Assembly (NCBI RefSeq): GCF_000711695.1
Contig: NW_013546888.1
Span: forward strand, 1-39,243
Length of the DNA: 39,243 nt
Direction of reading: 5' to 3'
Source of the DNA: Tilletiaria anomala UBC 951
Taxonomy: Eukaryota; Basidiomycota; Exobasidiomycetes; Georgefischeriales; Tilletiariaceae
In this document: in pieces, positions 34,189 through 39,243 of the stretch
How the letters are laid out: each line of letters opens with the position of its first letter
How positions within the stretch are numbered: the first letter of the stretch is position 1
Translations under genes and position numbers: made by a program
Notes under the pieces: model-generated
Seen by the model: the letters and a program-made list of their open reading frames with translations, nothing else
Told to the model about the DNA's origin: nothing
The model's database searches: none

Positions 34189-36795
34189 CTAACCATGTGC
34201 CGTCTCAGTTTGCTTGTACTTGTCCTCCCAGATGCACGCGAGCGCCGTCGCGCCTCCCCGCGCAGGGTCGTGGATGAAGACATGCCTGGCAAAGTGCACA
34301 TTGAACTTTGCGAGTTCCTGGATCAGCAGGTGCTGGTACCGCTCGACGCCGAACAGGCTGCCGCCCATGCACAGCACGCTCTCGTCGGTGGACAGATGGC
34401 AGTGCGACGGCCCGTCGGGTCGGACAACGTCGAGGATCTGCAGCGCGATCTGCCGCGCCTGCGAACGAAGAATCTCGAGCGAGAGCGCATCGTCACGGTT
34501 GAAGGCGAGGTGGAACACGATGGGCGCCAGTGAGGCCAAGCGGTGCTTGCGCGCTTGAAACGAATCCGACCACTCGTCGTGCGCATGTAGATCTTCCGCC
34601 TGCGCTTGTGAATGGGCAGAACCATTGGACAATGTGTGCTTGTGATTCTGCTGCTGCTGCGCACGCTCGCCGGTAGCCGCCAGGTCCATGTTCTTCGCAT
34701 CGTCGCTGGAGCCCGCCTGGCCGTGCCCGCGGCCGTAGTGCCGACGACGCAGCGTCAGGCGGCGGGTCGTGCTCGTAGGGGTTAAGGATACATCTTTCGC
34801 ATGCCCATTGGTCGTCGTCGTGGTGACGCTGGAACTGGTTATGTCGGCTGCTATGCCCGAGGACCCCAGGCGCGTACTTGGCAATTGTTGCTGTCCATGC
34901 GCGGTCGCGAGCGCGTCTGCCCTTGCCCTTGCAGCGGCCGTGCCAGTACCGACGATGGCTGCTCCAGCGAGCACGTTGGATATGTTCGCATCATCATCAT
35001 GGTCATGGTCATCGACGAGCCCATCGCCGAGCTCAGCTCTGGCATCACCAGCACCGCTGGTACCCTCGCTGCTGCTCGCCTCGCTTTCGCTACTGCTCAC
35101 CGGCGTGGCAGGCCGGGACGTGCTGAGCGGCGGGACGGGCGAGTGCATGCGCTCGAGCTCCAGATCGACGCCTGGCGCATCGGGCGGGAGTAGCATCTTG
35201 GATGACAGGCGCTCGGATAGGTCCAGCTTGATGTGTTCGGGTGCCTTGGCGCGGATCAGCTGCGCAGAGTCTTTCGTTGGGAACAGGCGGACCTGTTCGC
35301 AAGCTGTGTCGTGTCCTTGCCCTGCTCCTCCATTTCCTCCCGGAATGGCAATCGGCACGGACCCTGCCGGTACATCAGGTTCGGCAGTGCCTTTGGCCTT
35401 GCCGCCTATATCGTTGTCGTCGGCACCCTCCGCGTCTCCTAGCGGCGGAGCCTTGGCTGTCGCAACGGGGCTGTTCACACCCCGGGGGGCCGCCTGCGTG
35501 ACCCTGGTGGCGAGCTGGGGTGACGCGGCGCTGTACACGGCGTTAAAAAGACCGTCGGTGCTCAGCAGGCCCCACGCCTGTAAGATGCGATCGCGCAGCG
35601 CATGCGACATGTCTGCGAGCTTGAGGCTGCGCTCGGGGATGTTGAGCGATGCCGTCGTCGCAGATGACGTGCTCGGGTAGGACGCGCTGAACGTCGAGCT
35701 TCCGTTGGCCGCGAGCCCCAGACGCTTGGCTGCTGGTCCTGGTGCTGCGGTGGCGGTGGGGGATGATGAAGAAGGAGCTTGCTGCTGTTGCTGCGGCTGT
35801 GGTTGCAGGCCGGGCGCCTTTTCGTGCCACGACGCGTGCATGGCGTAATCACGCTGTATGCGCTCGCGATCGGCCTGTTCGAGCACCTTGCGTACGGCGT
35901 CTCGTCCGACGGCGTAGCCACTACCCTCGTCGCCAAGGAGCCAGCCAAAGCCGCCGGCGCGGCCGATGGTACGCAGGCCGCCGCCCTGCTGGTCTGGGCG
36001 GTAACTCATGACGATGCTGCCGGTGCCCGCGATAGTGACGACGCCCGTGCGGGTACCCGGGAACGCGGCGTCGTGCACTGGTGCCGCGAGCAGAGACGTG
36101 TCATTTGCAACGATGAGCCGCGGTGATGGGTGCGGCAGCGATAGGAGTGATGCCAGGTGAGGGGACAGGCGCATGACGTCCGCGGGCGAGTCGACGCCCG
36201 CGATGCCGAACCACGCCGCCTCGAAGATTAGCGGGGGTGGCGGCGGCGGTCGCGCGTGCCGCTGCTGCTGCTGTGAGCTGAACAGGACTGAGTTGGAAAT
36301 GGGCAACGAGAAACGCGGGGCGCCGGAACCCTCGTCATCGAAAGAGGACGGCTCGGGGGCCGCGTGCCCGTCGCCGACGCTGTTGCAGGCGCCGGTCCCG
36401 CCATCATGAACGTAGGTGCCGCTGCCCGTCGACGCGGTGTAACGATGTCGGCGCCACGCTTTGCTCTGCGCGCTCCACTGCATCGCCTTGTCCCTGACGA
36501 TGGCCGCCTCGTCATCGGGCGACTGGGCGGTGCGTGTGTATGCGTGTGCGGCGACGGCGGACATGGCCGCGTCGACGGTGTTGCGGACGCTGCGGAGGAA
36601 GTTGCCGAGACCGACGTCGGTGTAGTTGGCTGCGCCGCCGAGGCCGCGGCCGAGGATGACACCGCGGCCGTCCGCAACGGCTGCAGCTGTCTTGGACCCA
36701 CCGCAGTCGACTGAGAGGTAGAGGCGCGATGAGGCGGAGGGCATGGGTATGGGCACGGGCACGGGAGAGCCTGGGCGGCTCGTGGATGCCGTCAT
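34189..36795 (-). CDS. NAGK: N-acetylglucosamine kinase-like protein (BadF/BcrA ATPase family)
   Basis: Single exon, 868 aa. Sugar kinase of the ASKHA fold, likely phosphorylating GlcNAc to GlcNAc-6-phosphate for amino-sugar salvage. PHOSPHATE-1 loop LYLSVDCGGSKTAAAVADG (residues 25-43), catalytic-region VANDTSLLAAP (229-239), PHOSPHATE-2 IAGTGSIVMSY (255-265), GGFGWLLGDEGSGYAVGRDA (281-300), and near the C terminus ESVLCMGGSLFGVERYQHLL. Human NAGK is 344 aa. The extra length comes from two low-complexity insertions: about 85-185 (Ser/Gly, ending in poly-Gln and poly-Pro) and about 325-750 (Gln, Ser, Thr and acidic runs), with family-like pieces such as DRILQAWGLLSTDGLFNAVY between. The insertions remain in frame with no splice signals that would clearly remove them. 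Confidence 0.85.
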   Translation of the reverse strand: MTASTSRPGSPVPVPIPMPSASSRLYLSVDCGGSKTAAAVADGRGVILGRGLGGAANYTDVGLGNFLRSVRNTVDAAMSAVAAHAYTRTAQSPDDEAAIVRDKAMQWSAQSKAWRRHRYTASTGSGTYVHDGGTGACNSVGDGHAAPEPSSFDDEGSGAPRFSLPISNSVLFSSQQQQRHARPPPPPPLIFEAAWFGIAGVDSPADVMRLSPHLASLLSLPHPSPRLIVANDTSLLAAPVHDAAFPGTRTGVVTIAGTGSIVMSYRPDQQGGGLRTIGRAGGFGWLLGDEGSGYAVGRDAVRKVLEQADRERIQRDYAMHASWHEKAPGLQPQPQQQQQAPSSSSPTATAAPGPAAKRLGLAANGSSTFSASYPSTSSATTASLNIPERSLKLADMSHALRDRILQAWGLLSTDGLFNAVYSAASPQLATRVTQAAPRGVNSPVATAKAPPLGDAEGADDNDIGGKAKGTAEPDVPAGSVPIAIPGGNGGAGQGHDTACEQVRLFPTKDSAQLIRAKAPEHIKLDLSERLSSKMLLPPDAPGVDLELERMHSPVPPLSTSRPATPVSSSESEASSSEGTSGAGDARAELGDGLVDDHDHDDDANISNVLAGAAIVGTGTAAARARADALATAHGQQQLPSTRLGSSGIAADITSSSVTTTTTNGHAKDVSLTPTSTTRRLTLRRRHYGRGHGQAGSSDDAKNMDLAATGERAQQQQNHKHTLSNGSAHSQAQAEDLHAHDEWSDSFQARKHRLASLAPIVFHLAFNRDDALSLEILRSQARQIALQILDVVRPDGPSHCHLSTDESVLCMGGSLFGVERYQHLLIQELAKFNVHFARHVFIHDPARGGATALACIWEDKYKQTETAHG

Positions 36796-37737
36796 TGTGG
36801 TTGATCTGGGGTCTCGTCGGCTGCAAGTAGCCAGGCTCGTGTCCTCTCACTAAAGAAGAAGACTCGCAGGAGTGGGGAGAGGGGGGCTTGCTTGCACAAA
36901 AAACGGTCGTCATGTGTGGAACCCTGTCAGCCCTGCCCATCTTTTCTCAGCTCGGCTTCAGAGGCGAACCCACCTGGAGTGCATCTCTCGAGGCCTACCC
37001 GCGACGAGACGAGTTGCCGACCGACACGGCGACTACGACGGAAGAGAAGAGGGTAGACCGTCGACGTCGGCGGCGGCGGTAGCAGCGGGGGCAGGGGAGA
37101 TCAGAGATGGTGGGCCCCGGCTGAGATGCGAGCATTGCCCATCGAGCGTGTCGAGGACAAAGGAGAGCCACTCTATGAGAGGTGGTGGTGTGGAGACTGC
37201 ATTCTCCCATCTGCTCGCGCGATTTCTTTTTAAACCCCGGGAAAAGAAATAAAAACACAAGGCAGACAATCCGTCCCTGAAACCTGCAAGACGACTCCCA
37301 TTACCACAGCAGCACAGCACCACAGCTGCCTGCGCCATGCAGGCGCATGCACGTATGGCGCGGGAGCCGAGGGCAATCGCCGGTTTCCGCCAGACCAGCG
37401 ACCCCACATGCATATGTACAAGTGGTGCGAGCTGCCATTCAAAGGTCTATTCCGCAGCAATGGATACATTCGGAATGATAATACCCTGCCCTCGTCCATG
37501 TGGAGCTGAGCACCTCTCGCTTTCGAGATGACGCCCGTCCAGCATTCCCCTCCCTCGCAGCGGTTGCTTTGCGCTTGGGCCCGGCAGCAAGCAGACACGT
37601 ACGCAAGCATGCATCAGTGATGCCCTATGAAAACGACATGCGTATTATCACTTTTACCATTCTAGTAGTAGCCTATCACCAGGTCATACGTGCGCTTGGA
37701 TGCTCAGCACGCACCAGTCTTGTCGATGTGCGCCGTA
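36796..37737. other. Intergenic region upstream of the GlcNAc kinase gene
   Basis: About 940 bp between two minus-strand genes. ORFs on both strands are short and motif-free. It must hold the kinase promoter and the 3' end of the epimerase transcript. Nothing else is seen. Confidence 0.5.
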
Positions 37738-38899
37738 CTACACTTTGCTTTTGCCCTCGACAATCCTGAGCTGCTGCGTACCGACCCACTGGTAAGGGGG
37801 AGACGACCACACATTACCTCTTGTCAGCTTCCACGATGCAAGGGTCAGAGAGAGAAAAAGAGAGAGATGTGCACTTCCACGCACCTCTTGACCCGCTGGC
37901 AGCTCGTTCAGCGCAGCCACGCTCCCAGGCTCGATGCAGATGTACTCCCTCCACCCGCCCTCGTGCAGATCCTTGAGTCCTTTCGCGGCTGCTTCCGCCG
38001 GGTTCCAAAGAGTCGTGTCCTGAAGGGTTTCGCTCCTGCTCACGACGAGCTGCCGGCCACTACCGTCGTTGTACAGCAGTGCCACATCCGGCGCACCACC
38101 CTGATACACCCGGTCAGACGCCTGCCCGTGCAGCAAGATGGGGTCGCTCGACTCGGCGACGCGCGCCTTGGACGCGTTCTTGTCCACATAGGTAACCCCC
38201 TTGAGTCCAGACACGCCCGCTTGCGTCGCATCACCAACTGCAATATAGTTGTGCAGCAACACATGGAAGCGTGCGGGCATCGTGGAAGAGCCGGCGAGGT
38301 GCTTGACTTTCAGGCTGCACTCGAGCGACGCAGGGGAGTCCGAAAGGCGACTGTGTCAAAGGTGCGAGTCGACCATCAGCCAAGAGCGCCAGCGCTTAAG
38401 ATGCTCGATTCACCTCGGAACGCACATGTGGTATTCGAGATGAACAGGCCATTGGTAGGCGTCCCGAATCTCCTTGTAATCTACCGAGTTGAGCTCTACA
38501 ATGACCCGAGTGTAAGCTCGTTGATTTCAACGCCAGCCCCCTTGGCACCTTCCCCGACGTTATCCACTCACCCAGCACACACGAAGCAGTGACTTCCTTG
38601 TCCACACGCCCTTCGATGACCTTCCACTCTGCCGTCCTCGCGAATCCGTGCTTCGGCAGCTTCTCCAGCCCCGCGTGGTCCTCATACTCGCTCGGGCTGC
38701 CAAAGACGGGAAAGATGATCGGGATGCCACCGCGGATGGCGGCCGAGCCGTCGAGCGGAGATTGGCGGGAGAGGAAGAGCTGCTCAGCGCCGTCGTACTT
38801 CCATGAGATCACCGTCGCGCCATACTGAAGCACCTCGACGGACGACCGGCCCGAAGGTGTCGTGAGCGTCACTTTGCCGACTTGCTCGTCGCGCGACAT
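37738..38899 (-). CDS. Glucose-6-phosphate 1-epimerase (YMR099C-like, aldose-1-epimerase fold)
   Basis: Interconverts alpha- and beta-glucose-6-phosphate in the cytosol, feeding glycolysis and the pentose phosphate pathway. Exons on the minus strand are 38899-38572, 38495-38426, 38350-37885 and 37788-37738, giving 304 aa, near the yeast length of 297. Motifs: VEVLQYGATVISWKYDG, FLSRQSPLDGSAAIRGGIPI, IIFPVFGSP, LPKHGFARTAEWKV, FHVLLHNYIAV, DTTLWNPAEAAAKGLKDL, EYICIEPGSVA and the C-terminal WVGTQQLRI. HGFAR supplies the catalytic His and EPG the Glu of the family. For exon 2, two acceptors are in frame: TAG giving CVLELNSVD (chosen) and an upstream GAG adding seven residues. Donors are GTGAGT or GTGCGT. 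Confidence 0.9.
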
Positions 38900-39140
38900 T
38901 TTTTTGGCCGAAGTAGAGAGGCTAACTCAGTCGTCTTGTTTGGCTATTACGCGCACTACTCAAAAAACATGGCCAACCTTGTAAAAACCCAAGGTGCATT
39001 GAGGGTGTTCCACGAATCAAACAAAAGATCAATAGCCCATCATGCACAGACAAGAGGCCCTGGGCATGAAGGCGAGGTGAATATAATGAAAGTGCACACA
39101 AGTGCGCCAATGCGTTTTGAGCAAAAAACATACCTCAAGC

Positions 39141-39145
39141 AAAAA
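39141..39145 (-). terminator. Pol III T-run terminator of tRNA-Glu
   Basis: Five A on the plus strand are a T5 run on the tRNA strand, three bases beyond the discriminator base. Confidence 0.65.
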
Positions 39146-39148
39146 GAT

Positions 39149-39243
39149 TTCCCCGACCGGGAATCGAACCCGGACCTTGTCGGACAATTTGCTTAGCTAC
39201 TAAATGGATTAGAAGGCAACTTGAGAGCGACATATCATAACCA
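39149..39243 (-). tRNA. tRNA-Glu(CTC) with a 38-nt intron, 5' end cut by window
   Basis: On the minus strand the T arm CCGGG-TTCGATT-CCCGG is followed by the 3' acceptor strand TCGGGGA and discriminator A (39149). Anticodon stem TGTCG (39228-39232) pairs with CGACA (39178-39182). The loop reads C-T-CTC-A with anticodon CTC at 39223-39225. An intron of 38 nt (about 39184-39221) separates positions 37 and 38, the standard nuclear tRNA intron site. The D loop GGTTA is visible at the edge. The 5' acceptor strand, expected TCCCCGA, lies outside the window. Confidence 0.88.

Overview
This is a 39 kb piece of nuclear DNA from a fungus, most likely a basidiomycete, possibly a yeast-like lineage such as Ustilaginomycotina (the clade is an inference). 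Protein genes carry short GT-AG spliceosomal introns, mostly about 50-100 nt, with GTGAGT or GTGCGT-type donors. The tRNA genes have introns at position 37/38. The gene set is typical of a respiring fungus: complex I subunit, Atg5, Mcm10, Paf1, a muniscin, type I DAHP synthase and queuosine salvage. Nothing suggests bacterial or plasmid DNA.

Layout. 1-160: two tandem tRNA-Ala(AGC) genes, the first cut by the window edge. 363-2655 (+): SPF45/RBM17-like splicing factor, six exons. 2676-3893 (-): queuosine salvage hydrolase (QNG1/DUF2419). 4622-6892 (+): Paf1, five exons. 7047-7651 (-): complex I LYR subunit NDUFA6, three exons. 7652-11555: a gene-poor 3.9 kb stretch with one unexplained long ORF. 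11556-13388 (+): unrecognised protein with seven predicted membrane segments and a very long fifth loop. 13448-15152 (-): FAD amine/polyamine oxidase. 15513-18661 (-): Syp1/FCHo muniscin, three exons. 19252-20445 (+): DAHP synthase. 20634-21871 (-): decayed F-box / cyclin-D1-binding-domain gene. 22917-25175 (+): Mcm10. 25325-26760 (-): Atg5, four exons. 27586-27879 (-): small predicted secreted protein. 27880-30421: gene-poor stretch. 30422-34138 (+): large alpha/beta-hydrolase, seven exons. 34189-36795 (-): GlcNAc kinase-like protein with a large insertion. 37738-38899 (-): glucose-6-phosphate 1-epimerase, four exons. 39149-39243 (-): partial tRNA-Glu(CTC).

The genes do not form one pathway. 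They are housekeeping functions packed as convergent pairs whose stop codons are often only 20-150 bp apart, separated by longer divergent promoter regions. Splice structures were reconstructed by hand from reading-frame continuity, donor/acceptor motifs and remembered family sequences. No transcript or alignment was available. In every multi-exon gene reported as a CDS the exon phases and total length close exactly on a stop codon. The least certain points are the second intron of the hydrolase, the first acceptor of the epimerase, and everything about the F-box relic.
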